Assembly (NCBI RefSeq): GCF_016428755.1
Contig: NZ_JAELTI010000048.1
Span: 1-38,299, forward strand
Direction: 5' to 3'
DNA from: Allobosea sp. ASV33
GTDB lineage: Bacteria > Pseudomonadota > Alphaproteobacteria > Rhizobiales > Beijerinckiaceae
Length of the DNA stretch: 38,299 nucleotides
Below, one piece after another: positions 1-8,127 of this stretch. The notes beneath the pieces are model-generated. The model saw only the letters and a program-made list of their open reading frames with translations. It was not told the origin of the DNA and ran no database searches. A program made the translations under genes and the position numbers. Position 1 is the stretch's first letter. Every line of letters starts with the position of its first letter.

Positions 1-187
1 AGCTGGGCAGTCAGCACCCGCCCCTCGCCATCAAGATCGGCCAAGACACTGCCCCATCGAAGGCTGATAGAGCCCGTCCTCGATCGCGATCATATGCCGT
101 CGATCTCGCGCTGGACCGAAGCCACGGCCGAAGCAGCCTCGGTCCACCGCCCGCTGCCCAAGCCAAGCCACGACGTCGACCACATCA
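1..187. other. Unassigned left edge
   Basis: No intact gene is readable here. The stretch lies upstream of the SorC-type remnant, where that family's N-terminal helix-turn-helix should be. All three forward frames are broken or unrecognisable, and a TGA at 65-67 interrupts the frame of the remnant. The reverse strand has open frames, but none that I recognise. Confidence 0.4.
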
Positions 188-952
188 GATGTCCGTGTCC
201 TGCCGCCGGCCGATTTCGATTTCGCCCTGTCCTCGGCGCTGATGCAGAAGGCGGGCCTGCGACGCGTGATCGTACTCCCCGCCGCCGACCCGGCATCCGA
301 ATTGGCCATTCTCGCCGATGCGGCAGCGTCCCATCTGATCGAGCCGGGAGCGCCGGAGGACGTTGCCGGGCGGACGACCAGCCGCATCCTCGATCGGATC
401 GGCGAATTGCCGGGGCGCTCGATGGTCCAGCTCTTGGGTGTCAGCCGTGCCACCTATTTCCAATACGACCCGGCCGAGATGATCCGTGCGATGGCCATGC
501 GCTTCCGTGGCCAGACCTTTCCGATCTATGCCCCGCTGCTGCTCGCGGACGCGGCCCTGGTCGCTTCGCTGCGCGAGCAGATCGGCATCGCCGACAGCAT
601 CGCGCAGTTCCAGAAGCTGACACGCGTGCTGTTCTCGGTCGGGGGCTGGAAGCGGGACGGCTCGGGCGTCTTCGAGAACTTCGACGAGAACGCGCGCCCA
701 AGGGCGCGAGGCCGGCGCGACGGCCGTAATCCTCGGGCCCATCCTCGATGCGGAAGGGCGGCGCATCTGTCGCTTCCTGTCCGAGCGTTGCCTGACGATC
801 TCTACGAAGATTTCATCCTCGCCCCGGATCGCGTGGCCGTCGGCGGACACGCCCGCGCCGACGCCGTGCTGGCATGCGTGTGCGCCAAGGCCGCGACGGC
901 GCAGGTAAGGGATGCGAAGACGGCCCAATACGTCCTGGACGCGTTACTATGA
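188..952 (+). pseudogene. Decayed SorC/DeoR-type sugar-binding transcriptional regulator
   Basis: This is a remnant of a SorC-family regulator, whose C-terminal domain binds a phosphorylated sugar and controls a sugar catabolic operon. The effector-domain pattern starts around DVRVLPPADFDF, continues through GLRRVIVLPAADP, MVQLLGVSRATYF and FPIYAPLLLADAAL, and ends with DAKTAQYVLDALL and a stop at 950-952. The N-terminal helix-turn-helix is not readable. Between roughly 690 and 790 the family-like reading moves to another frame (GATAVILGPILDAEGRR) and then back (LPDDLYEDFILAPDRVAVGG). Two compensating indels have therefore replaced a block of residues while leaving an open frame. The neighbouring PfkB kinase fits a sugar operon, now without its regulator. 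The family assignment is by eye. Confidence 0.6.
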
Positions 953-992
953 TGGACGCTGCAGAAAACAAGAGCATCGGGGGCACGCCGCA

Positions 993-1955
993 ATGAGCGT
1001 TCTGGTCTGCGGAGAGGCGATCGTCGACCTGTTCGTCGATATCGGCGAGGGGACGATGCAGGCGCAGCCGGTCCTTGGTGGTTCGCCCTACAACGTGGCG
1101 ATCGGCCTTGCCCGGCTCGGCGTGTCGACCGCCTTCTTCGGCGGCCTCTCATCGGATCTGTTTGGCGCCGCGATACGGTCCCGCCTCGTCGCGGAAGGTG
1201 TCGACATCGCTCATTGCGTCGAAACAGAGCAGCTGACCACGATCAGCATCGTCGGGACGAATGCGCAGGGGTTGCCGGCCTATGCTTTCCACGGTGAAGG
1301 CAAGGCCGATCGCAGCGTCGATGTCGCGGATCTGCCGAAGGAACTCGATCATCATATCCGCGCCATCGCGATGGGTTCCTTCACGCTCGCCGTCGAGCCC
1401 GTCGCCAGCGCGCATCTTGCACTCGCCCAGCGCGAGGCGGGCTCGCGGCTGATCTCCATCGATCCCAATCTGCGTCCGACGGTGACGCCGGACCTTGCCG
1501 ATTGGCGGCGGCGTTTCGCCGCGTTCGTCCCTCGCGCCGGCATCATCAAGGCCAGCGACGAAGACCTTGCCATAGCATTTCCCGGCACGGCCCATCGCGA
1601 TTTGACGGAGAGCTGGCTTGCGGCCGGGGCGGAGCTTTGCATCATAACCCATGGAGCAAAGGGTGCGGTCGCCTGGCGCCGGGGAAGGGAGCCGGTCGTC
1701 CAAGCCGGCCGGCCGGTCGAGGTCGTGGACACGGTCGGAGCGGGGGACAGCTTCCATGCGGCGCTGCTGGCGTGGCTCGATCAGCGCGGACTTCTGTCGC
1801 GCGAAGGCCTGTCCGAGCTGGGCGATGCGCAATTGTCCGAGGTTCTGGCCTTCGCCGTGACCGCCTCCGCCGTAACCTGCTCGCGACGTGGTGCCGAGCC
1901 GCCGCGGTCGAGCGAGATGCCGCGACCGTCGGCCGCCCCCGACATCGCAAGCTAG
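993..1955 (+). CDS. PfkB-family carbohydrate kinase (fructokinase-like)
   Basis: This is a ribokinase-fold kinase that phosphorylates a sugar with ATP in the cytosol; fructose is the likeliest substrate. Visible signatures are the N-terminal GEAIVDLF strand, the substrate-loop motif GGSPYNVAIGLARLG near residues 29-43, and the C-terminal PfkB signature DTVGAGDSFHAALL near residues 245-257 with the catalytic Asp in GAGD. About 320 aa is normal for the family. The ATG at 993 begins the recognisable fold; an in-frame start at 912 would add 27 residues unlike the family. The last residues and the TAG stop (1953-1955) sit at the junction with a truncated IS1182-type element, so the native C-terminus may have been replaced. 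Fructose specificity is inferred from resemblance to bacterial fructokinases. Confidence 0.87.
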   Translation: MSVLVCGEAIVDLFVDIGEGTMQAQPVLGGSPYNVAIGLARLGVSTAFFGGLSSDLFGAAIRSRLVAEGVDIAHCVETEQLTTISIVGTNAQGLPAYAFHGEGKADRSVDVADLPKELDHHIRAIAMGSFTLAVEPVASAHLALAQREAGSRLISIDPNLRPTVTPDLADWRRRFAAFVPRAGIIKASDEDLAIAFPGTAHRDLTESWLAAGAELCIITHGAKGAVAWRRGREPVVQAGRPVEVVDTVGAGDSFHAALLAWLDQRGLLSREGLSELGDAQLSEVLAFAVTASAVTCSRRGAEPPRSSEMPRPSAAPDIAS

Positions 1956-2340
1956 GCTGAGCCGGCAGAACCAGCGATAGGCGAGGCTCAGATGCACGTC
2001 CTCGCACAGGCGCCGCTCCGAGCGGATCCCGAAGCTGTAGCCGATCAGCAGCATCCGGATCATCAGCGTCGGATCAATCGAGGGCCGTCCCATCTCGCTG
2101 TAGAACGGTCGCAGATGCGCGCGGATATCCGAGAGATCGACGAAGCGATCAATGGCGCGCACCCTGTGCCCTAATGACACATGCCGCTCCAGGCTGAACT
2201 CGTAGAACGGTGCCTCCTGCGCCACCATCCGCTTGCCCATATCGCGCCGCCATCCGACAATGACCACTGAAACAGGACTTCACGCGCCCACAATGCCGAC
2301 TTTTTGAACGTATCCGCCAAGTCCGGACATTGGCCCCTTG
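1945..2340 (-). mobile_element. Remnant of an IS1182-type insertion sequence
   Basis: The segment carries the 5' end of an IS1182/IS5-group transposase gene on the minus strand plus some non-coding sequence ahead of it. Only about one quarter to one third of a normal transposase is present. The 3' part is missing and sequence continues directly into the PfkB kinase gene. Neither terminal inverted repeat was identified. The left limit is set by loss of transposase similarity next to the kinase stop codon, and the right limit is approximate. Confidence 0.6.
1953..2267 (-). pseudogene. Truncated IS1182-family transposase, N-terminal fragment
   Basis: The reading frame gives about 105 residues of the N-terminal part of an IS1182-type DDE transposase, in the order VAQEAPFYEFSLERHV, RAIDRFVDLSDIRAHL, FYSEMGRPSIDPTLMIRML, GIRSERRLCEDVHLSLAYRW and FCRLSL. 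Full proteins of this group also carry a catalytic domain of several hundred residues, which is absent. After FCRLSL the frame runs antisense into the PfkB kinase with unrelated sequence. A methionine at 2240 (MGKRMVAQ) is the more family-like start. The fragment cannot be an active transposase. Confidence 0.78.
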
Positions 2341-2504
2341 CCTGGAAGCGGACATGCCAACCCGTGGGGATAGGCTGCGATCCCGCCATGCTTGCGCAAG
2401 CATGCCGGCCTGCCGAAACGAGGGTAGCTGGCGGCCCGATCATCTCCATATCATGCTGCGTCGCACAATCATTGGTGCGTCGCAGCGAGATTGAGAGACT
2501 GGAT

Positions 2505-2705
2505 ATGGCGAAGCGGAACAGCGGATCGGTTCGCCGCCGCAAATCATCGGACTTGCGGAAGCAATGGCGGGCCATCGTCGAGGCCTGGAAACAGGGCCAT
2601 CTCGAGTGGCAGGGCGCCTGGGGCCCGGCCCCGAACGAGCCCGGCTGCCTGTGTCCGCGCGTGATCCTGGTCGAGCAGGGACTGGTCGTCGCCGAAGCCG
2701 CCTGA
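2505..2705 (+). CDS. Hypothetical protein, 66 aa
   Basis: I do not recognise this gene. It encodes a short protein with a very basic N-terminus (KRNSGSVRRRKSSDLRKQ), a central tryptophan-rich stretch (WRAIVEAWKQGHLEWQGAWG) and two close cysteines near the C-terminus. There is no signal peptide or membrane segment. The ATG at 2505 has a weak purine-rich upstream site (GAGAGACT). It lies between the IS remnant and a convergent PsiF-repeat gene, with a hairpin in the 68-bp gap. The frame is open further upstream to 2304, but that part looks non-coding. Confidence 0.45.
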   Translation: MAKRNSGSVRRRKSSDLRKQWRAIVEAWKQGHLEWQGAWGPAPNEPGCLCPRVILVEQGLVVAEAA

Positions 2706-2733
2706 GCCGGCGCCGGCGCCTCGCTTTCGGCGT

Positions 2734-2758
2734 GGGCCGGATCGCTACGATCCGACCC
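2734..2758. terminator. Hairpin between convergent genes, candidate bidirectional terminator
   Basis: GGGCCGGATCG (2734-2744), loop CTA, CGATCCGACCC (2748-2758): ten of eleven positions pair. It fills the gap between a + gene ending at 2705 and a minus gene ending at 2774. No long T-tract follows on either strand, so classification as an intrinsic terminator is tentative. Confidence 0.4.
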
Positions 2759-2773
2759 AGCGGCGTGGCCCAT

Positions 2774-3037
2774 TCAGGCCTTCTTGCAGGCGTCGCGGAA
2801 CGTCTTACGGGCCTTGCCGTGCAGCCCCTTCTGATCCGCCTGATCGGAGCAGGCCTTCGACTTGGCAGTCCGCTCGCTGGAAGAGGTCGCGGTCTTCTTG
2901 CCGGCAGGAGCCATCGGCGCGGGAGCCGTCACGGCCGGCTTTGCGGCGGGGGCGGACGGGGCCGGTGTTTGCGCGGCGGCGTAGCCCGTCATCATGGCGA
3001 GCGCCGCCATCGGCAGCAGATAGCGCGAGAGGTTCAT
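2774..3037 (-). CDS. PsiF-repeat-containing small exported protein
   Basis: This is an 87-aa periplasmic-type protein. The N-terminus (MNLSRYLLPMAALAMMTGYAAAQ) is a good Sec signal peptide with cleavage expected after AAA. An Ala/Pro-rich linker follows (residues 24-50). The C-terminus carries one PsiF repeat, KACSDQADQKGLHGKARK with a closing Cys (RDAC) and basic tail. E. coli PsiF has two such repeats and is phosphate-starvation induced; its function is unknown. The ATG at 3037 directly precedes the signal sequence. An upstream ATG in the same frame at 3283 would add 82 residues with no family resemblance. The family call is confident, but any phosphate link is by family name only. Confidence 0.8.
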   Translation of the reverse strand: MNLSRYLLPMAALAMMTGYAAAQTPAPSAPAAKPAVTAPAPMAPAGKKTATSSSERTAKSKACSDQADQKGLHGKARKTFRDACKKA

Positions 3038-3239
3038 GGGATCGTCCGTCATTAACCCGGGGGATCGATTCCAGGCAGTCGCCGGGCCGGCTGTCGGATG
3101 AGAGAAGTTCGCGCCCGGCCGTTTGAATGGATGCTGAACGAATAGCGGCAGCAATCGGGCGCCGGACCGCTGGCTCATTCCCGTGGCCAGCGGGCTGAAG
3201 AATGGGCTAGCTTGCGAACGAGATCGACCGAGGTGCCTC

Positions 3240-3521
3240 ATGTTCGAAGCCGTCAAAGATAAAGTCGAAGCCGAGATCATCACGCTGGCGACCCAGAATC
3301 AGCATCTCCTGACGGATTTCCTGGGCGAGAAGGCCTCCAGCCTCGTCAATGACGATGCCGCAATGCGGAATCTCTCCCTCAAGCTGTATGATCTCCTGCC
3401 GGCGATGCTGAAATCGATCGTCGGGCAGGACACGTTCACATCCTTCATGCTCGACAACCGCCAGAGACTGATCGCGGCCATCACGGCGGCCGCGCAGCGA
3501 TCCGGCGGAACAGGCGCCTGA
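3240..3521 (+). CDS. Conserved-looking hypothetical protein, 93 aa
   Basis: No family is recognised. The product is a soluble, mostly helical protein starting MFEAVKDKVEAEIITLATQN, with a hydrophobic middle (LYDLLPAMLKSIVGQDTF) and an Ala-rich basic end. There is no signal peptide or membrane span. The ATG at 3240 follows a purine stretch (CCGAGGTGCCTC) and gives the most compact product; a start at 3183 would add 19 unlikely residues. It lies head to head with the PsiF gene. Coding potential is supported by ordinary composition and a clean frame only. Confidence 0.55.
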   Translation: MFEAVKDKVEAEIITLATQNQHLLTDFLGEKASSLVNDDAAMRNLSLKLYDLLPAMLKSIVGQDTFTSFMLDNRQRLIAAITAAAQRSGGTGA

Positions 3522-3842
3522 TCGCCCGAAGGTAGCGACCGGCGCCGATCGCCGTCCGTGCCGGTTCGCGGGCTGCGCCCTCAAGATTCAAGCTTCCATT
3601 GAGACGATGCCTTTCGAGCCTGAGGCGGAGACCTATCAGCGGTGGGGATCGGGCGAGGCCAAATTCACATGGGCTGACGAAGACCCGATCCCGAGCATTG
3701 GCTAATCGACGCCGGAATCGAGGCCTGGCGACATAGCAACCGGACATCCCAGGCGGTCGCGTCCACAATTCTCACCAATAGACGCCCGTCGCCGATGCGC
3801 TACGCTTCCGGGCGGACAACGTTCGAGCCAGGGGAGGATGTC
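3522..3842. other. Intergenic stretch with a possible broken small gene
   Basis: About 320 bp separate the hypothetical gene and the acyl-CoA dehydrogenase. A 32-codon ORF (3607-3705, starting MPFEPEAETYQRWGSGEAKF) stops at WADEDPIPSIG. In the adjacent frame the same region reads on as DPEHWLIDAGIEAWRHSN and stays open into the dehydrogenase frame. That could be a small gene with a frameshift near 3685, but I cannot name a family. No strong hairpin or promoter is evident. Confidence 0.3.
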
Positions 3843-5513
3843 TTGCTCGCGAGGGAAACCCGGACCTATCCGACGACGACCCATGAGGTGACGAACCAGT
3901 CCGGCGCGTTGACCGGCGTGAATGTGTTCGCTCAGGACGCTATCCTCAGGGAGACGGTGGCGCGCGAAGGTGCCGGCTGGGTCGCGGAGCGCGCGCTGCG
4001 GCTGGGCGATGCCGCCGGCGATCCCATCTGGCAGGAGCGCGCCCATCTCGCCAACCAGAATGAACCGCGCTTCACCAGCCATGACCGTTTCGGCCATAGG
4101 ATCGACCTCGTCGAGTTCCATCCGAGCTATCATGCGCTGATGGAGCTCGCGTTCGGCTCGGGCGTGCACTCCCTCGCCTGGAACGCCAACCGGCCGGGCG
4201 CTCATACGGCGCGCGCCGCCTTGTCCTATATCTGGAACCAGATCGAGAATGGCGTCGGCTGCCCGACCGGCATGGCTTATTCGGCGATCCCCTCGCTGCG
4301 CCTGGTCCCCGAGATCCGGTCCCTATGGGAAGGCAAGGTGCTGGCGGACGCCTATGACCCCCGCCCGGTGCCGATCGCCGAGAAGGCGGGCGCGACCATC
4401 GGCATGGCGCTGACCGAAAAGCAGGGCGGCTCGGACCTGCGCGCCAACGCGACGCGCGCCGTACCGGTGAGTGGCGGCGGCCCCGGCGGCGAATATCGCC
4501 TGACCGGACACAAGTGGTTCTGCTCCGCGCCGATGAGCGATGCCTTCCTGACGCTCGCCCAGACGGAAAAAGGGCCTTCGTGCTTCTTCGTGCCGCGTTC
4601 GTTGCCGGACGGCACCCGCAACCGCTTCTTCATCCAGCGGCTGAAGGACAAATGCGGCAACCGCTCGAACGCCTCCTCCGAGATTGAATATGACGACACC
4701 TATGCGGTCCTGCTGGGCGAGGAGGGCCGCGGCGTGCGCATCGCGATCGAGATGGCGCATCTGACCCGGCTCGACTTCGCCGTCGGCTCCGCCGGGCTGA
4801 TGCGCTGGGCACTCAGCCTGACGCTGCACCATACCCATAACCGGCGGGTCTTCCAGCGCGTGCTGGCCGAACAGCCGCTGATGCGCAATGTGCTGGCCGA
4901 TCTCTGCCTGGAATCGGAGGCCGCGACCTTGATCGCCTTCCGCCTTGCGCGCGCCGTCGACGAGGCTGCGGCCGGCTCGGAGGAGGCGCGCCTGCTGGAG
5001 CGCATCCTCACCCCGGTTGCGAAATTCTGGAACTGCAAGCGCGCGCCGGCCTTCGTGGCGGAATGCCTGGAATGCCATGGCGGCAACGGCTTCATCGAGG
5101 AGCAGCCGATGCCGCGTCTCTATCGCGAGGCGCCGCTCAACGGCATCTGGGAGGGCGCCGGCAACGTGATCTGCCTCGATGTGCTGCGCGCGCTGCAGCG
5201 CGAGCCGGATACGGTCGCGGCACTCCTGGCGGAACTGTCGCTGGCGCGTGGAGCGGACCGGCGGCTGGATCTCGCCATCGACGCCTTGGAAGTCGAGCTT
5301 TCCGACACACGCGACCAGGAGCACCGTGCCCGCCAGATCACCATCCAGATCGCCACGGTGATGGAGGCGGCGCTGTTGGTGCGTCACTCGATTCCCGCGA
5401 CGGCGGATGCGTTCGTCGCCTCGCGCCTCGAGGGGCTGCCCAATCGCGCCTTCGGCAGCCTGGCGCGCGATTGCGATCTGGCCGCGATTGTCGCACGATC
5501 GCGGCTATCCTGA
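3843..5513 (+). CDS. Acyl-CoA dehydrogenase, AidB/isovaleryl-CoA dehydrogenase-like
   Basis: This is a flavin-dependent acyl-CoA dehydrogenase of the AidB branch. AidB is induced during the adaptive response to alkylation in E. coli and has weak isovaleryl-CoA dehydrogenase activity. Family features in order: THEVTNQ and GVNVFAQDAILRETV near the N-terminus, HDRFGHRIDLVEFHPSYH, the acyl-CoA dehydrogenase middle-domain pattern MALTEKQGGSDLRAN and GHKWFCSAP, and the C-terminal ECHGGNGFIEE and GIWEGAGNVICLDVLRAL. Length of 556 aa is close to AidB. I prefer TTG at 3843 because GGGGAGG lies 5 nt upstream; an in-frame ATG at 3795 has no comparable site. A regulator starts 15 nt downstream. The physiological substrate cannot be read from sequence. 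Confidence 0.88.
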   Translation: MLARETRTYPTTTHEVTNQSGALTGVNVFAQDAILRETVAREGAGWVAERALRLGDAAGDPIWQERAHLANQNEPRFTSHDRFGHRIDLVEFHPSYHALMELAFGSGVHSLAWNANRPGAHTARAALSYIWNQIENGVGCPTGMAYSAIPSLRLVPEIRSLWEGKVLADAYDPRPVPIAEKAGATIGMALTEKQGGSDLRANATRAVPVSGGGPGGEYRLTGHKWFCSAPMSDAFLTLAQTEKGPSCFFVPRSLPDGTRNRFFIQRLKDKCGNRSNASSEIEYDDTYAVLLGEEGRGVRIAIEMAHLTRLDFAVGSAGLMRWALSLTLHHTHNRRVFQRVLAEQPLMRNVLADLCLESEAATLIAFRLARAVDEAAAGSEEARLLERILTPVAKFWNCKRAPAFVAECLECHGGNGFIEEQPMPRLYREAPLNGIWEGAGNVICLDVLRALQREPDTVAALLAELSLARGADRRLDLAIDALEVELSDTRDQEHRARQITIQIATVMEAALLVRHSIPATADAFVASRLEGLPNRAFGSLARDCDLAAIVARSRLS

Positions 5514-5528
5514 CCCTCGGAAAGCAGC

Positions 5529-6359
5529 TTGGCCCGCGTCGATCTCCGCAATTCCTCCCGCTACTGGCGCGACCCTCGGGTTCCGGGCCTGAGCTGCCTC
5601 GTCGCCGATTTCACCAGCCATGACTATGCGCCTCATAGCCACGAGGCTTTCGTCGTCGCCGTCACCGAAGCCGGCGGGGCCGAGTTCAAGAGCCGGGGGC
5701 GGGCCGACGAGGCGAAGGCCTCGACCCTGCTGGTCTTCAATCCCGACGAGCCTCATTCGGGGCGGATGGGCTGGAGCCAGCGCTGGATCTATCGCGGCTT
5801 CTATCTGACCTCGCCGGCGATCGAGACGCTCAAGACCGCGCTCGGCCTCGATGCCACCGCCTATTTCACGCGCAACAGCCTGCACGATCCGGATCTGATC
5901 GACGCCTTTCTCGGCCTGCATCGAATCCTCGATGAAGGGAACGACCCTCTCGAGGAGCGCGAGCTTCTGGTGCGCAGCTTCGGAGCGCTCATCCGGCGTC
6001 ACGCTGCCGGCGAACCAGGCCTAACCTTGCCGACGCGCGACCAGGTCAAGGCGGCCCGCATCCGCGAAATCATGCGGGCCCGTCATGCCGAGGAGCTCAC
6101 GCTGGAGCAATTGGGGACCGAGGTCGGGCTCAACCCGTTCCAGCTGATCGCCCTGTTCAAGCGCAGCACCGGGCTCACCCCGCATGCCTATCTCACCCAA
6201 TTGCGCCTCAAGACCGCGATCGCTGCGCTGGGTCGCGGCGCGACGATCGCCGCCGCCGCGCTCGACGCCGGCTTCTACGACCAGAGCGCCCTGACGCGGC
6301 ACTTCAAGCGCGCCTATGGGATCACGCCGCTGCAATGGGTGCGCGCCGCCTCTGATTGA
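5529..6359 (+). CDS. AraC-family transcriptional regulator
   Basis: This 276-aa regulator has an N-terminal cupin-type sensor domain (about residues 10-160, with HDYAPHSHEAFVVAVTEAG and FNPDEPHSG) and a C-terminal double helix-turn-helix (about 175-273). The DNA-binding half shows LTLEQLGTEVGLNPFQLIAL and KRSTGLTPHAYLTQLRLKTA, then the second helix pair ending in FYDQSALTRHFKRAYGITPLQW. It starts at TTG 5529 after a GGAAAG site, 15 nt behind the acyl-CoA dehydrogenase. The ligand is unknown. Its position before an alanyl-tRNA editing gene and an EamA exporter suggests a role in amino-acid or metabolite export, but this is inference. Confidence 0.88.
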   Translation: MARVDLRNSSRYWRDPRVPGLSCLVADFTSHDYAPHSHEAFVVAVTEAGGAEFKSRGRADEAKASTLLVFNPDEPHSGRMGWSQRWIYRGFYLTSPAIETLKTALGLDATAYFTRNSLHDPDLIDAFLGLHRILDEGNDPLEERELLVRSFGALIRRHAAGEPGLTLPTRDQVKAARIREIMRARHAEELTLEQLGTEVGLNPFQLIALFKRSTGLTPHAYLTQLRLKTAIAALGRGATIAAAALDAGFYDQSALTRHFKRAYGITPLQWVRAASD

Positions 6360-6422
6360 GCACGCTCTCAATTTCCACCAATACCCGCACACCGCACTGC
6401 ACCATTCTCGCCTGCACGCAAA

Positions 6423-6437
6423 AGCCCCGTCGGGGCT
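6423..6437. terminator. Small GC hairpin upstream of alaX
   Basis: AGCCCC-GTC-GGGGCT forms a six-pair stem. On the + strand it sits between the AraC regulator stop and the alaX start and is preceded by AAAA; on the minus strand the stem is followed by TTTT. It could end transcription from the right, or act as a leader hairpin for alaX. Two CTGCAC copies (6397-6402 and 6412-6417) lie just before it. Confidence 0.35.
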
Positions 6438-6456
6438 GTCGGCAAGGTGAGATTGG

Positions 6457-7182
6457 ATGTCCCGTTATTTCTGCCTCGACCACCCTGACGTCCTGACGCT
6501 GACGACCGAGGTCACGGATGCGCGGCCGGGGCGGGTCCTGCTCGCGGAAAGCCCGTTCTATCCGGGCGGCGGCGGCCAATTGTCCGATCGCGGCACGCTC
6601 GCCTGGGACGGCGGCGAGGTCGCGATCTCGGGCTTCGAAAGCGAAGGCGGCCATCTCTGGCACCTGCTCGCCGAGCCCATCGAACTGCCGCCGGCTTCAG
6701 CCGAGGCGCGGGTCGATGGCCCGTTCCGGCATTTGATGCGCGCGCTGCACACCGACCTGCATATCGTCAACGCCGTGGTCTTCCAGGATTTCGACGGCGC
6801 GCTCGTCACCGGCGTGCAGATGAACGAGGACGGAACCGCGCGCATCGATTTCGACCTGCCCGATGCCGACAATGAGCGGCTGCGCGCGATCGAGGAGACG
6901 GTCAACGCGCTGATCCGGCAAGACCTCGCGGTGCAGGCGACCCACATCCCGGAGGCAGCGGCCTTTGCGGAGCCCGGCCTGATCCGATCGCGCTCCGTGG
7001 CCCCGCCGCCGAGCGCGGACGGCCAGGTGCGCATCGTCGAGATCGTCGGCCTGGACCGGCAGGCCTGCGGCGGCACGCATTTCGCTTCGACGGGCGCCTC
7101 GCCGCCGATCCGCATCCTGAAGATCGACAACAAGGGCCGGCACAATCGCCGGTTGCGCATCGGCCTCGCCGAAATCCTGTGA
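6457..7182 (+). CDS. alaX: Alanyl-tRNA editing protein (AlaX type)
   Basis: This is a trans-acting deacylase that hydrolyses mischarged Ser- or Gly-tRNA(Ala) in the cytosol. The AlaRS second-additional-domain signature FYPGGGGQLSDRG is at residues 34-46. The zinc site is complete: HTDLH gives His98 and His102, and QACGGTH gives Cys204 and His208. At 241 aa with an N-terminal barrel-like region, it matches the larger AlaX-M class rather than the small AlaX-S. The ATG at 6457 follows a GGTGAG purine stretch. The EamA gene starts 9 nt downstream, suggesting co-transcription. Confidence 0.92.
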   Translation: MSRYFCLDHPDVLTLTTEVTDARPGRVLLAESPFYPGGGGQLSDRGTLAWDGGEVAISGFESEGGHLWHLLAEPIELPPASAEARVDGPFRHLMRALHTDLHIVNAVVFQDFDGALVTGVQMNEDGTARIDFDLPDADNERLRAIEETVNALIRQDLAVQATHIPEAAAFAEPGLIRSRSVAPPPSADGQVRIVEIVGLDRQACGGTHFASTGASPPIRILKIDNKGRHNRRLRIGLAEIL

Positions 7183-7191
7183 GGCTGCGCG

Positions 7192-8127
7192 ATGACGATC
7201 CTCCAGCGCCTCTGGGCGCAGCCCTTGCTGCTTCTGCCCCTGCCGCCATTGTTCTGGGCCGGCAATCTCGTGCTCGGCCGCGCGCTCGCCGGCTCGTTTC
7301 CCCCGGTTTCGCTCGCGGTCGGTCGCTGGGTCGTCGCGCTGGCCTGCCTGCTTCCCTTTGTTTTCAGGGCGATGGGAGCGCAGCGAGAGGCGCTCTTTCG
7401 TGCTCGCGGTCTCGTCTTCGCATGCGGCGCCTTTGGCATCGCCGGCTATAACGCACTCGGTTATCTGGCCCTGCAGAGCGCGCCGGCGGCAAGCGTCGCC
7501 TTCCTCAACTCGACGCTGCCGCTGATGGTGCCGCTCGCCGCCTTCCTGCTCGGCGTCGAGCGCGTCTCGGCTCGCGTTCTGGCCGGCATTGCCATCTCCT
7601 TCATCGGCGTGACTTGGATCGTCGCGCGCGGCGAGCCGTCGACGCTGTCGGGCCTGAGCCTCGCCGGCGGGGAGCCGCTGGTGCTGATCGCAGTCGCCAA
7701 CTACGCGGTCTATTCGGTGCTGCTGCGCCGCCGGCCGGCGGATCTCGATCCGCTCGTCTTCCTGGCCGCGACGATGGCGGCGGGGCTGCTGGTGCTGCTG
7801 CCGTTCTGGTTCTGGGAGCTCGCGCGCGGCGCAACGATCCCGACGGGCCCCGGCCCGATCGCGGCGGTGCTCTATATCGGCGTCTTCGCTTCGCTGCTGG
7901 CTTTCATTATCTGGAACCGCTGCGTCGCCACGCTCGGAGCCAGCGTGACGGGCGCATCCTTCCATCTCGTCGCCTTATTCACCGCCGCGCTCGCCTTTCT
8001 GGTTCTCGGCGAGCCTGTGCGGCCGTTCCACCTCGTCGGCGCTGCGCTGATCCTCGGTGGCTTCGGCCTCGCCGCAATCGGCAGCAGCTCCAGCGCATCC
8101 CGAAGCTCTGCGGGGGCGAGATCATGA
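7192..8127 (+). CDS. EamA-family (DMT) transporter
   Basis: This is a 311-aa inner-membrane protein with about ten hydrophobic helices in two EamA repeats. The first repeat starts at residues 10-30 (PLLLLPLPPLFWAGNLVLGR), and the second begins near residue 160 (PLVLIAVANYAVYSVLLRRR). It has the usual alternation of helices and short basic loops, and ends in a Ser/Ala-rich tail. The family exports amino acids, nucleobases or other metabolites; the substrate cannot be told. Its stop overlaps the start of a 23-codon ORF (ATGA at 8124-8127) that in turn overlaps the argE-like start. Confidence 0.9.
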   Translation: MTILQRLWAQPLLLLPLPPLFWAGNLVLGRALAGSFPPVSLAVGRWVVALACLLPFVFRAMGAQREALFRARGLVFACGAFGIAGYNALGYLALQSAPAASVAFLNSTLPLMVPLAAFLLGVERVSARVLAGIAISFIGVTWIVARGEPSTLSGLSLAGGEPLVLIAVANYAVYSVLLRRRPADLDPLVFLAATMAAGLLVLLPFWFWELARGATIPTGPGPIAAVLYIGVFASLLAFIIWNRCVATLGASVTGASFHLVALFTAALAFLVLGEPVRPFHLVGAALILGGFGLAAIGSSSSASRSSAGARS

